DNA of 64,000 bases from Halalkalicoccus sp. CG83 (GTDB lineage: Archaea > Halobacteriota > Halobacteria > Halobacteriales > Halalkalicoccaceae): NCBI RefSeq assembly GCF_037081715.1, contig NZ_JAZDDH010000001.1, positions 1,550,001-1,614,000 on the forward strand, in the 5' to 3' direction. Below are positions 35,137-43,777 of this stretch, piece by piece. The translations under genes and the position numbers were made by a program. Position 1 is the stretch's first letter. Each line of letters opens with the position of its first letter. Under the pieces are notes generated by a model. The model was not told where the DNA came from. It saw only the letters and a program-made list of their open reading frames with translations, and ran no database searches.

Positions 35137-35556
35137 AGCCCAGTATACGAAACGGATGAAGTTACTCTCTGGGTTGCTTCACGACGTTGATGTAACTGAT
35201 CGGACGACGCCGTAGCTCTTGAGGTCTTGAAGTGAGTTCGAGACGTGAATGGCTCACACCGTTTGTACTCCCGAGCTGACCGCCATGGTGAGTTTGGACT
35301 TCGAGATGAAGTGACGTCCGTTTCTATCGCTCGATTAGATCAGTGAGCAGCGTACGAACGGCCGTAGTCGGTAACTCGTGGTAGTTGCTAGATAACCAAC
35401 GAAGTGCAGCCGAAGTGAGGCCGGGCGGTGAACGACGTCGTAACGTGGAGCAGTAGCTTCAGCCGTCCCAGTCGTACCTGGAGATCGACCAGTACCTCCG
35501 TCCAACGGAGTTCGATACCGAGGAGGTTTAACTTCGGAGGGATCGTTACGCTACTC
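35137..35556. other. Intergenic region, 420 bases
   Basis: No gene is supported. The frame of the following gene is open back to 35428, but that part is rich in Ser/Arg/Thr in a pattern typical of non-coding GC-rich DNA. CGAGGAGG at 35518-35525, with no start codon after it, and CGGAGG at 35535-35540 are the only ribosome-binding-like sites. Confidence 0.4.
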
Positions 35557-36414
35557 GTGTGGAAGACGTCGGTTCGTGCGGTGACAGTAGGCCTTAGCGC
35601 TCTCGGTATAGCTGCTGGCAGCGCTCTCGGATGGGCCCGCCGTAGCACGCGTGATATCCCTCTCTCCTCTCTTCACGGCGATCGTCATATCGATCCAACG
35701 TGGCCAGAACGCACCGGTGTTCGTGGCGATCGAGTCTCCGGTGAAATGAGTTCTCTGGAGGACTACGCCCGCCCCGGATTTGATCCAGATGCCGTTCATC
35801 CTGATGTACGCGCCCTCTACGAGCAGACGGCTACCTTCGAGATGACGATCACCGCAACGTGGCACTTCCCCTACTCGCTCGGCGCGGGCTTAGCTAGTCG
35901 GTGGACCGGTCGGATCGAGCAACTGAACCTCCCAGGTCCCGGTGGCGACTCGAAGCGTGTTTCTAGCGATCTGTTTACACTGGCCGAGTCGGCAGCGTCG
36001 ACCGATCCACGAGATGAACCACGGGTGTGGATTCGCACGGACACCGAGACTGGAGAGGGTGTGTTCGTCGCGATCTACGCCAGTTACGTCGAAGACGACG
36101 AGCGATTCGTCAATATCGCGGTCCCGTTGCCGAGCACGAATCTCGCTACCGTCCTCCGAATGGATCACTATGGCGAGGGCGTCTCCCTCACGACCGACTC
36201 TCCTACCGGTGGGCTGTATCTTCATACCAGTCTGGGGGCGTTCAAACTCCCGGCTGGCCAGGAGTTTCGCGTTTCACCGGTCCGGGATTCCGCAGTCTCG
36301 ACTCGTACCGATGCTCGAAACGGGGCCGATGTCCTCGCGAACCAGCGCATCTACGTTCTCGGGCTGCCACTCGTGACCATTCAGTACGCTGCTATACGAG
36401 AGTCACACGCGTGA
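35557..36414 (+). CDS. Conserved protein of unknown function with N-terminal membrane segment
   Basis: About 285 residues; the start is uncertain. I use GTG at 35557, which places the hydrophobic stretch VGLSALGIAAGSALGWARR at the N-terminus as a single membrane anchor or lipid-type signal. The body (from LEDYARPGFDPDAVHPDVRA) is a beta-rich domain with WHFPYSLGAGLASRWTGRIE, QLNLPG, PRVWIRTDTETGEGVFVAIYAS, ERFVNIAVPLPSTNLATVLR, GGLYLHTSLGAFKLPAGQEF. I have a faint memory of similar sequences in actinobacteria and haloarchaea, without known function. It lies in the accessory stretch between the eCIS operon and tRNA-Glu, so it may belong to the same island. Confidence 0.65.
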   Translation: MWKTSVRAVTVGLSALGIAAGSALGWARRSTRDIPLSSLHGDRHIDPTWPERTGVRGDRVSGEMSSLEDYARPGFDPDAVHPDVRALYEQTATFEMTITATWHFPYSLGAGLASRWTGRIEQLNLPGPGGDSKRVSSDLFTLAESAASTDPRDEPRVWIRTDTETGEGVFVAIYASYVEDDERFVNIAVPLPSTNLATVLRMDHYGEGVSLTTDSPTGGLYLHTSLGAFKLPAGQEFRVSPVRDSAVSTRTDARNGADVLANQRIYVLGLPLVTIQYAAIRESHA

Positions 36415-36626
36415 GGCTGGCTATCCATCAACGAGCTGGGTGGAGATCCCGAGATCGCAGCGGAAGCAGTTAGACGGGAGTTCGCTTAGGACGCTCTTCG
36501 TAGCGCAGACTCGGCCTTAGACGTTCGTTCTCTCGAGTCCGTAACCACGGAGGGATCGTACACTCGGGGTTAACGAATGGGACGCCACTCGTAGCAATCC
36601 TATTCGATGTCGCCGTCCCCGTTCTC

Positions 36627-36998
36627 GTGAGCGTCGTTTTCTCAGTCGTCCTGCTGACACTCTCCGGTATTAGCCTGCTCTGGATCATCGTCCAGAATGT
36701 GTCAATCCTGCGAATCGAACGGATCGCAACGCTCGTAGAGCGGGTCGAACAGACGTATCCTCCATTTCGAATTCTCGGACTGTCGGATTTCCTCTCACCG
36801 CCGAAACCGTCGGCGGACGAGCAGGCTGAGCAGGCACTCGCTGATCTGAAGCAACAGTATGTGGATGGGGAGATCACTGAAGCAGAGTTCGAACGCAAAG
36901 TCGATCGGCTCGTCGCGAGCGAGTCGATCGATGAGGTCCGTGCCGCCCATGAACGGAAGCAGGTGAAAGACGATACCGCAAGTAGCAACCGAATGTAG
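36627..36998 (+). CDS. SHOCT-domain membrane protein
   Basis: A 123-residue protein with an N-terminal membrane helix (VVFSVVLLTLSGISLLWIIV) and a C-terminal SHOCT domain (AEQALADLKQQYVDGEITEAEFERKV). SHOCT is a short helical hairpin often fused to membrane proteins and thought to mediate self-association. The frame is open upstream of the GTG at 36627, without ATG, and LVAILFDVAVPVLV there would extend the hydrophobic segment, so the true start may be a little further left. It is followed after 134 bases by another membrane protein in the same direction. A separate SHOCT protein is encoded at 53214. Confidence 0.65.
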   Translation: MSVVFSVVLLTLSGISLLWIIVQNVSILRIERIATLVERVEQTYPPFRILGLSDFLSPPKPSADEQAEQALADLKQQYVDGEITEAEFERKVDRLVASESIDEVRAAHERKQVKDDTASSNRM

Positions 36999-37132
36999 AG
37001 CTACGATAGCTGGTTACGGACATCGCTGGAGCGGATGTCGTCCATGCCGCTATCCCGACTATCGAACCTGGCGTCGGCACGGGATGTGGTCTTCCCCGCC
37101 ATTAAGGTCGTTCGCAATGGACTGCGACCGTG

Positions 37133-38383
37133 ATGAGCACTTCCCGATCGGGCCAACGCGAGGGTCGCGCACTGGTGGCGGCCGAATGCGAGGGGTCGAG
37201 TGACCTGCAGGTCGATGTTGGGGTGTTCATCGCGCACGCTCCAGGGACGGACCCGGATCGACTCCAGTCATTTGCTGCGCGGGCGGCCGAGGACGCAGTC
37301 GATGAACTGGCATCGGCCACCGACGTTACGTGGCGGTTCTATCTCGAAGATCCTGCGCGGCTCCCTGACCACGACCGGCGCCGGCCATCGGAGTTCCTCG
37401 ATCGGGCCACCCACCGGATGGTCGAGGGCCCGTACGATCTGGTCGTTGTGGTGACGGATGTCCCCCTCGTATCGAGCAGGGAGCGATTCGTCCCCGGTCT
37501 AGCATCACCGCTCTCGCGTGTCACTGTTCTCTCGACGCGAAACCTGCGGAGCGCGCCCCGCGGCGAGCCACGACGCTCGCTCGATCACGAGGCTGTCCGC
37601 TGGAACGCAGCGACACTACTAGTCCACCTCGTCGGACACGTGCTCGGCGCTCGTCACCGCGACGCCGATAGTGGCGTCATGGAACCGTTCCAGTTCGTTT
37701 CGGAACGGCGAGATGTCCCACCGATCGACGCAGACGTCGAGACAGTCCTCCATCGAATCGCTAGAGAGATTCCTGCGGTCGAGACCCACCCTCGAGGATC
37801 GCTAGCGCGGCTTGCCTTCCACGCGAGAAGTGCCGTCCAGAACCCTGGGCGAATTCTGCAGGCGCTCATCAACAGTCGGGCACCCTTGCTGCCGCTCTCC
37901 TTACCGAAACTGTCGACGGCGGCGGTGGCACCGACGCTCGTCATCGTCTTTAGTGCCGAGTCCTGGGACGTCGGCTTTCATATGGATAACGTGACTGCGG
38001 GACTGTTCGCGGCTATGAGTATCCTCATTGCTGCCGTCTACCTCCTGTTCGCTCAGAACCTTTCCTTCCCACGAAAGCAACACCAGATCGTCACCGAGCA
38101 CACGGCTCTGGTCAATGTTACGGTCTTTCTCGTCCTCGTTTTGGCGATGCTCGGCCTGTTCATGCTCGTGTGGGTGATCATTCTCGTCATCGAGATGGTC
38201 GTCTTCCCGCCGAATCTAATGTCCAACTGGCCGAGCTTAGAAGATCCAGCGGTGGGATTCGTTGATCTCGTCCGGACGGGCGCGTTCATCAGTACCATCG
38301 GCGTCCTCTCTGGCGCACTGGCAGGCGGACTGGAGAGCCGGACCATCGTCAGCCACCTCACCCTCTTCCTCGATCGGCCGTAG
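37133..38383 (+). CDS. Membrane protein with mutated metzincin-type metalloprotease domain
   Basis: A 416-residue protein. Residues about 25-220 form a soluble domain with the zinc-binding frame of metzincins, HLVGHVLGARH (His165, His169, His175), followed at the usual distance by the Met-turn-like DSGVMEPF. The catalytic glutamate of HExxH is Leu166, so ordinary peptidase activity is not expected. Four or five hydrophobic helices follow (TAAVAPTLVIVF, GLFAAMSILIAAVYLLF, VNVTVFLVLVLAMLGLFMLVW, STIGVLSGALAGGL). The start is ATG 37133; the overlapping GTG at 37130 is equally possible. It could be a zinc-binding pseudoprotease at the membrane. It sits in the accessory region between the eCIS and tRNA-Glu. 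Confidence 0.7.
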   Translation: MSTSRSGQREGRALVAAECEGSSDLQVDVGVFIAHAPGTDPDRLQSFAARAAEDAVDELASATDVTWRFYLEDPARLPDHDRRRPSEFLDRATHRMVEGPYDLVVVVTDVPLVSSRERFVPGLASPLSRVTVLSTRNLRSAPRGEPRRSLDHEAVRWNAATLLVHLVGHVLGARHRDADSGVMEPFQFVSERRDVPPIDADVETVLHRIAREIPAVETHPRGSLARLAFHARSAVQNPGRILQALINSRAPLLPLSLPKLSTAAVAPTLVIVFSAESWDVGFHMDNVTAGLFAAMSILIAAVYLLFAQNLSFPRKQHQIVTEHTALVNVTVFLVLVLAMLGLFMLVWVIILVIEMVVFPPNLMSNWPSLEDPAVGFVDLVRTGAFISTIGVLSGALAGGLESRTIVSHLTLFLDRP

Positions 38384-38518
38384 CCCATCCTGGCCCATGG
38401 AACAACCGCTGCCTCAGGACGGGGATGCTGTTCGGAAGGTCGTTCCGTCGAGTCGAATCGGATGGTGCCATGGCGGATTTACTTCTGGTTATCCATGGCA
38501 GAAAACTGCAGAAGGGAA

Positions 38519-38540
38519 ATGCTCGGTCGGGGATTTGAAC
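38519..38540 (-). repeat. Direct repeat of the tRNA-Glu 3' end (attachment-site scar)
   Basis: These 22 bases are identical to 38632-38653, which covers the last 21 bases of the tRNA-Glu gene plus one flanking base. Such copies are left when an element integrates by recombination into the 3' end of a tRNA gene. The 91 bases between the copies contain the common haloarchaeal short palindromic sequence GCTCACTTCGTTCGC and no gene, so the element that made this copy has gone or is on the left side. Confidence 0.75.
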
Positions 38541-38632
38541 TCGTCCGAGAACCCGGCCTGCGGCCGGAACCTCCGTCTGCTCAAATCCCTCGCTGTGCGT
38601 GTTTTCGCGCTCACTTCGTTCGCTTGAAAACA

Positions 38633-38707
38633 TGCTCGGTCGGGGATTTGAACCCCGGTCATCGGCTCGAAAGGCCAATATGATTGGCCGGACTACACCA
38701 ACCGAGC
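38633..38707 (-). tRNA. tRNA-Glu (anticodon UUC)
   Basis: Read on the minus strand, 75 bases fold as a tRNA. The acceptor stem GCTCGGT pairs with ACCGAGC with discriminator A. The anticodon stem TTGGC/GCCGA encloses loop CTTTCGA, giving anticodon TTC. The T-arm is CCGGGG-type with GTTCAAATC. The 3' CCA is not encoded. No intron is present. It is the likely integration site for accessory DNA to its left. Confidence 0.95.
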
Positions 38708-38756
38708 GCTGCATCCTACGGTTCCCGTCAGATTCGTTTAAACGTTCCGTTTCGCC

Positions 38757-40730
38757 CTACTCGCCCTCGAACTCGGGCTCCCGGTCGCCCTGGAAGGCCG
38801 ACAACCCCTCCATGAAGTCGTCCGTCGTGAACAGGTGACCGAACGAGCTCGCCTCGAACTCGAGGCCGGCGTCGATGTCGTCGCGGCCGGCGAGCACGGC
38901 ACGCTTCGTGTACCGCTGGGCGATCGGCGGACCCGAGGCGAGTTCCTTGACGAGCTCCCGGGCGCGCTCCTCGAACCCGTCGGCGTCGACGACCTCGTTC
39001 ACGAAGCCGTAGTCGCGCATCGTCTCCGGGTCGTAGTCGTTGCGTGCGGTGAAGATGATCTCCTTCGCTCGACCCTCGCCGACGATTCGTGGGAGACGCT
39101 GGGTGCCACCCCATCCGGGCATCAGCCCGAGGTTGTGCTCCGGTTGGCCGAACCGGGCGCGCTCGCTGGCGATGCGCAGGTCCGCACAGGCTGCGAGTTC
39201 CATTCCGCCGCCGAGACAGTAGCCGTCGATCGCGGCGAGGACGGGCATCGGGACCTCCTCGAGCCGGCCGAACACGTGCTGGCCGAACCGCGATACCTCC
39301 GCGGCCTCGATGCCGTCCTCGGCCGACGCCGACGACGCGTCGAAGCCGGTAGAGAACGCACGGTCGCCGGCGCCCGTGAGGAGGATCGCCCGCGCCTCGC
39401 CACCCTCGGTGAGCCGGTCGAGGGCGTCCTCGAGCTCCTCGAGCATGGCGGTCGTGATGGTGTTCATGCGATGGGGACGATCGATGACGATGCGGGCGAC
39501 CCGGTCGTCGATCTCGACCTCGATGGCGTCGTAGTCGTATCCCTCTTCCACTCCGCTACCGGTGTCCTGTTCGTGGAAGCCGCCCTCCTCCGCGCGATCC
39601 CGCAGATAGTCCACGGGCTCGTAGCGTGCCTCGCCCGACTCCTGGTGGAGCTCCTCGAGGGTCTCGTACAGCGCCTCGATGCCGAAGTCGTCGGCCATCT
39701 TCACGGGCCCGTCCGGGAACCCGCCGCCGAGCATGACCGCCTCGTCGATGGCGTTGGCCTCGGCGACGTCGTTACCGATGAGCTTGGCGGCTTCGTTCGC
39801 CATCACAGCGAGCAGCCGTCGTTCGACCTCCTCGCTGCCGGCGTCGGTGGGGATGTCGACGCCGCCATCCTCGTAGTCGTAGAACCCCTTCCCGGTCTTC
39901 TTCCCGAGCTCTTCGTTCTCGACCTTCTCGACGAGCAGCGGGCAGGGCTCGTAGGCCTCGCCTAGCGTCTCGTGCATGTAGTCGAGCACGTGGTAGCTGA
40001 CGTCGACGCCCACCTGATCGGCGAGCTCGAAGGTACCCATCGGCAGCCCGATGTCGAACTTCGCGGTCGAATCGACCTCGGCGACGGTGGCCACGTCGTC
40101 GTGGACCAGCCAGGTCGCCTCGTTCATCAGGGGCACGAGGATCCGGTTGACGATGAACCCGGGGCTGTCCTTGTGAACGCGAACAGGGGTCTTATCGAGG
40201 TCCTCGGCGAGCTCCTCGGTCAGCTCGAGGGTCTCATCGGCGGTGTGGGCGCCGGAGATGACCTCGACGAGCGGCATGCGTACGGGCGGGTTGAAGAAAT
40301 GCATCCCACAGAAGCGCTCGGGACGCTCGGTCACCTCCGAGAGCTCGGTGATCGAGAGGCTCGAGGTGTTGGTCGTGAACATCGCGTGTTCGGGCGCGTA
40401 CTCCGAGACCTCCTCGTAGACGTCCTTCTTGATGTCCATCTGCTCGGGGACCGCCTCGATGAGGAAGTCCGTTCCCGAGCAGGCCTCCTCCATGTCGACG
40501 ACGGGCGTCACGCGATCGAGGGCGGCGTCGGCCTCCTCCTCGGAGAGTTGGTCCTGTTCCGCGAGCTTCCCGAGGCTCCACTCGATCTGGTCGTAGCCGT
40601 TCTGCACGAACTCCTCCTTGATGTCGCGCATGTAGACGTCGTAGCCCGCGATCGCGGCGACCTCGGCGATCCCGTGGCCCATGTTCCCCGCACCGAGAAC
40701 CGTGATGGTGTTGACGTCGTCTAGCTCCAT
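38757..40730 (-). CDS. 3-hydroxyacyl-CoA dehydrogenase / enoyl-CoA hydratase fusion
   Basis: A 657-residue bifunctional beta-oxidation enzyme. Residues 1-290 form the dehydrogenase: NAD-binding VLGAGNMGHGIAEVA, FTTNTSSLSITELSE, GMHFFNPPVRMPLVEV and FIVNRILVPLMNEA. A C-terminal dehydrogenase repeat follows to about 370. Residues about 385-640 form the crotonase domain with both glutamates in place (GGGMELAACADLRIA; PEHNLGLMPGWGGTQRL). I start at MELDDVNTITVLG; an in-frame ATG 39 bases upstream exists, but the family normally begins here. This domain order (dehydrogenase first) is usual in archaea and opposite to bacterial FadB. It would convert enoyl-CoA through hydroxyacyl-CoA to ketoacyl-CoA. 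Confidence 0.95.
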   Translation of the reverse strand: MELDDVNTITVLGAGNMGHGIAEVAAIAGYDVYMRDIKEEFVQNGYDQIEWSLGKLAEQDQLSEEEADAALDRVTPVVDMEEACSGTDFLIEAVPEQMDIKKDVYEEVSEYAPEHAMFTTNTSSLSITELSEVTERPERFCGMHFFNPPVRMPLVEVISGAHTADETLELTEELAEDLDKTPVRVHKDSPGFIVNRILVPLMNEATWLVHDDVATVAEVDSTAKFDIGLPMGTFELADQVGVDVSYHVLDYMHETLGEAYEPCPLLVEKVENEELGKKTGKGFYDYEDGGVDIPTDAGSEEVERRLLAVMANEAAKLIGNDVAEANAIDEAVMLGGGFPDGPVKMADDFGIEALYETLEELHQESGEARYEPVDYLRDRAEEGGFHEQDTGSGVEEGYDYDAIEVEIDDRVARIVIDRPHRMNTITTAMLEELEDALDRLTEGGEARAILLTGAGDRAFSTGFDASSASAEDGIEAAEVSRFGQHVFGRLEEVPMPVLAAIDGYCLGGGMELAACADLRIASERARFGQPEHNLGLMPGWGGTQRLPRIVGEGRAKEIIFTARNDYDPETMRDYGFVNEVVDADGFEERARELVKELASGPPIAQRYTKRAVLAGRDDIDAGLEFEASSFGHLFTTDDFMEGLSAFQGDREPEFEGE

Positions 40731-40840
40731 ATGGCCCACTGCAGCACCGACCCGTTTCAACGTTTTCATCGGCGGGATTTACGACTCGTCGGCGGTTCAT
40801 CAGTGCAACTCAGGACGGAGAGCGACGTCGGATTCGGCGA

Positions 40841-41170
40841 TCAGAACTGGTAGCGCCGCTCGTTGCCGTCGGACGAGGACTGGGCGACGCTCCCGCCGGA
40901 CATATCCTCGTAGGTCATCCCCGAGAGGTACTCGTCGTAGGTGACGTCGTAGCCCCGGCGGAGGTGGAGGTCGAGCGCTCCGGAGTCGGTGGTCGACTGG
41001 AAGAACAGGTGGATCGCCCGGCGGACGAGCTCGTCCGTCTCTTCGGGGTCGAGCGCCGCACTCAACAGCGCGAGTTCGGTTCTGGTCTGGCCGTCGAGCG
41101 AGACGGGGTGTTCGTCGCCCAGCTCGGCGTACGCCGACTCCACGTCCGAAGAGAGCTCGTCGAGGCTCAT
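40841..41170 (-). CDS. Small haloarchaeal protein, unknown function
   Basis: A 109-residue acidic protein of normal haloarchaeal composition: SLDELSSDVESAYAELGDEH, RTELALLSAALDPEETDELV, RRAIHLFFQSTTDSGALDLH, YDVTYDEYLSGMTYEDM. The first 75 residues look helical and compact, while the end is polar. There are no cysteines, membrane helices or recognisable motif. It has the same direction as the neighbouring SDR and beta-oxidation genes but is separated by 49 and 110 bases, so operon membership is possible but unproven. Confidence 0.65.
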   Translation of the reverse strand: MSLDELSSDVESAYAELGDEHPVSLDGQTRTELALLSAALDPEETDELVRRAIHLFFQSTTDSGALDLHLRRGYDVTYDEYLSGMTYEDMSGGSVAQSSSDGNERRYQF

Positions 41171-41219
41171 GCCCGAAGGATCGCCAGCCGTGGGAATACC
41201 GCTTTCGACTGGACCGCGG

Positions 41220-41981
41220 CTACAGCTCCTGTCGGGTCGGCCGGATCAGCAGCTCGTTGACGTCGACGTGTGTCGGCTGACTCACCGCATAGCGGATCGC
41301 ACGCGCGATGTCCTCGGCCTGAAGCGGCTCCATCCCTTCGGTCATCTGCTCGACCATCTCCTTCTGGTCCTCGTCGGGGATGTGTTCGGGGAGCTCGGTG
41401 TCGACGACGCCCGGCTCGATCATCGTCACGCGGACGTCGGTATCGACGAGCTCCTCGCGGAGCGACTCCGAGAAGCCGTTGACGCCGAACTTCGAGGCGT
41501 TGTAGCCGCTCGAGCCGGCGTAGGCCTTCCGACCGGCCACCGACGAGACGTTCACGATGTCGCCCGAGCCCTGCTCCTCCATCACGTCGGCGGCGGACTG
41601 GCTCGCGGTCATCAGCCCGAGGACGTTCACCTCGAGCATCTGGCGCCAGTTGTCGGGGTCGGCCTCCGCGACGGGTTCGAGCAGCATCACGCCGGCGTTG
41701 TTCACGAGCACGTCGAGCCGGCCGAACTCGTCGACGGTCGTCTCGACCATCTCGCGCACCGCCGACTCGTCGGTGACGTCGGTCGGGATCGTGATTGCCT
41801 CCCCGCCCTCGGTCTGGATGCGGTCGGCGAGCGACTCGAGGCGGTTCTCCCGGCGCGCGGCGAGCGCGACCGACGCGCCCTCCTCCGCGAGTAGTTCTGC
41901 GGTTGCCTCCCCGATACCGGAGGACGCACCGGTGACGAGCGCGACGCTACCGTCGAGTCGACCGTCAGTAACGGATGCCAT
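41220..41981 (-). CDS. Short-chain dehydrogenase/reductase (SDR)
   Basis: A 253-residue classical SDR oxidoreductase. The dinucleotide site is TGASSGIGEATAELL, and ALAARRENRLESLA, with Arg residues after the second strand, suggests NADP(H). NNAGVMLLEPV follows. The catalytic Ser-Tyr-Lys set lies in NVSSVAGRKAYAGSSGYNASKFG, and the substrate loop in MIEPGVVDTELPEHI. Length and order are standard for the clavaldehyde/YdfG-like group, but the substrate cannot be told from sequence. It is a cytosolic enzyme. Confidence 0.93.
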   Translation of the reverse strand: MASVTDGRLDGSVALVTGASSGIGEATAELLAEEGASVALAARRENRLESLADRIQTEGGEAITIPTDVTDESAVREMVETTVDEFGRLDVLVNNAGVMLLEPVAEADPDNWRQMLEVNVLGLMTASQSAADVMEEQGSGDIVNVSSVAGRKAYAGSSGYNASKFGVNGFSESLREELVDTDVRVTMIEPGVVDTELPEHIPDEDQKEMVEQMTEGMEPLQAEDIARAIRYAVSQPTHVDVNELLIRPTRQEL

Positions 41982-42126
41982 CGATCTCCCTATCGTCGTG
42001 ACGGGAAAAAGACCCCGGCTCGGGGAAACCCTCTCCCCTACGGGTGTGTGAACGTGGGGCGCTGACGAGCGCTCGTTCGGTCGTTTCCTCGATCGGTCGA
42101 GAGTGGAAGGCGATCCGCGTGAACGC

Positions 42127-43620
42127 CTAGAGTTCGATCCGGTCGGTCTCGGAGGTGCTGTTGCCGTCGGCGTCGGTGACCGTGAGTGTGACGTCGTAGG
42201 TCTCGCCGCGGCCGTCGCGCTCGCGAAGTTCGTGTTCGCCCTCGGCCCCGTCTCCGCTTACCGACGAGGTTTCCGAGTCCACCTCATCGCCGTCGAGTTC
42301 CAGCACCGATTCGACCGTCTCGAGTGCGTCGTCCGAGACCGCCCAGTCGACCTCGACGCGCGCCCAACGCGGGTTACTGGCGTCGGTCAGTTCGAACCGA
42401 TCGATCGCGGGCGCGGACGTCTCCTCGCCTCCGTCGTTCTCGATTCCGATCGCCGCCGCCACGTCGACCAGTCCGTTGCCCTGTTCGGTGTCGTCGAGCC
42501 CGACGTCCTCGGCGGTCGCGTTCAGTCGGTCCCGCGCCCCCTCGTGGGTGTAGTCCTCCCCCATGAGCTGTGCGCCGGCACCCGAGACGTGTGGACAGGC
42601 CATCGACGTGCCGTCGTAGCGATCGTAGCCGTCGCCCGGGAGTGAGGAGAGCACGTTCACGCCGGGTGCCGCGAGTTCGACCTCCTCGCCGCGCGAGGAG
42701 AAACTCGCGACGTCGTCGTTCTCGTCGGTGGCGCTCACGGCGATGCACTCCTCGTAGGCGGCCGGGTATCCGACACTACCCGGCCGCGGGCCGTCGTTAC
42801 CGGCCGCTGCGACGAGGAGGGTACCGCTCCCGTAGGCGTACTCGCAGGCGTCCCGGACGACGGACGAATCGCCGCCGCCGAGGCTGAGGCTTCCGACGTC
42901 GATCTCCTCGTCCGCCGTCCACTCGATACCGGCCGCGACGTCGGACCACGTGCCGCTTCCGTCCTCGTCGAGTACCTTCACCGCATAGAGATCGGCCTCG
43001 ACGCTGGTGCCGACGACGCCGACCCCGTTGTCGAGCGCGTTTGCGGTCCCCGCACAGTGAGTGCCATGTCCGTTGTCGTCGCCCCACTCGTCCGCGCAGT
43101 CGGCGTCACCGTCGGGGCAGTCGACGAAGTTTCGCCCGCCGACCACGTTCTCGTCGAGCGTCTCGTGTTCCTGGTCGATCCCGGTGTCGATGATCGAGAC
43201 GCTCGCGCCGCCGCCGGTCTCGTCCTCGTGATGTGCGACGTCGGCATCGACCCGGTCGATGCCCCAGGGGAGCACCTGCTCCTCGCTGGGATCGCCGCCG
43301 TCCTCGTCGGTCGCGTGACCGATCGCTTCGACCTCCCCTTCGGCCTCGACGTACCGTACGTTCGGGTTGTTCCTCAGCCCCTCAAGCGCCTCCTCGGGGA
43401 ACCACCCCGAGACGGCCTGACCGACGGGGCCGAAGTCCAGGACGCGATAAACCTCGTCCGCGGCGTCGCGAGCGACGTCTGCCCGCCCAGGTTCGATCCC
43501 GACGATGTACCGATCGAGCGGACCCCGCGGCTGTGCACCAGCTGGCCGCCCGGCGACCACCCCGACCGTCCCACCGCCCATCAGTTTCAGCAGCCACCTT
43601 CGCGTGATGATGTCTGTCAT
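42127..43620 (-). CDS. Tat-exported subtilisin-family serine protease (halolysin-like)
   Basis: A 497-residue secreted S8 protease. The Tat signal (TRRWLLKLMGGGTVGVVAG) covers residues 1-30. An I9-type propeptide follows to about 115 (YIVGIEPGRADVARDAADEV). The catalytic triad is present: Asp in SIIDTGIDQEHE, His in NGHGTHCAGT, Ser in GTSMACPHVSGAG, and the oxyanion Asn in VAAAGNDG. After about 395 a beta-sandwich domain of about 100 residues (APAIDRFELTDASNPRWARV) resembles a PKD-type C-terminal extension of halolysins. It would degrade proteins outside the cell. It is divergent from mutY, with an AT-rich promoter region. Confidence 0.94.
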   Translation of the reverse strand: MTDIITRRWLLKLMGGGTVGVVAGRPAGAQPRGPLDRYIVGIEPGRADVARDAADEVYRVLDFGPVGQAVSGWFPEEALEGLRNNPNVRYVEAEGEVEAIGHATDEDGGDPSEEQVLPWGIDRVDADVAHHEDETGGGASVSIIDTGIDQEHETLDENVVGGRNFVDCPDGDADCADEWGDDNGHGTHCAGTANALDNGVGVVGTSVEADLYAVKVLDEDGSGTWSDVAAGIEWTADEEIDVGSLSLGGGDSSVVRDACEYAYGSGTLLVAAAGNDGPRPGSVGYPAAYEECIAVSATDENDDVASFSSRGEEVELAAPGVNVLSSLPGDGYDRYDGTSMACPHVSGAGAQLMGEDYTHEGARDRLNATAEDVGLDDTEQGNGLVDVAAAIGIENDGGEETSAPAIDRFELTDASNPRWARVEVDWAVSDDALETVESVLELDGDEVDSETSSVSGDGAEGEHELRERDGRGETYDVTLTVTDADGNSTSETDRIEL

Positions 43621-43649
43621 GGCACTTCGAGTCGGTGATGTTCACTTCC

Positions 43650-43658
43650 ATTATTAAA
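43650..43658 (-). promoter_or_regulatory. TATA box of the halolysin-like gene
   Basis: TTTAATAAT on the minus strand lies 30-38 bases upstream of the ATG, in an otherwise GC-rich area; a start site about 25 bases downstream leaves a leader of under 15 bases. Confidence 0.5.
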
Positions 43659-43777
43659 TTTTTCTTATTATTGAGCGATAAATACGCAGACACGCCCGAA
43701 ACGGCCCCGTATCGCCTCCTACGGACGGGTCGTCGAACACCGTGGTCGCTAAACCGCTCGGCTCCCAACCCCGGACG

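Noticed and set aside
38519-38540. Second tRNA gene
   Set aside because: Only the 3' part of tRNA-Glu is repeated; no acceptor 5' strand, D-arm or anticodon arm follows.
38835-39965. 376-codon plus-strand frame over the beta-oxidation fusion gene
   Set aside because: Antisense shadow of 38757-40730, which shows complete dehydrogenase and crotonase motifs.
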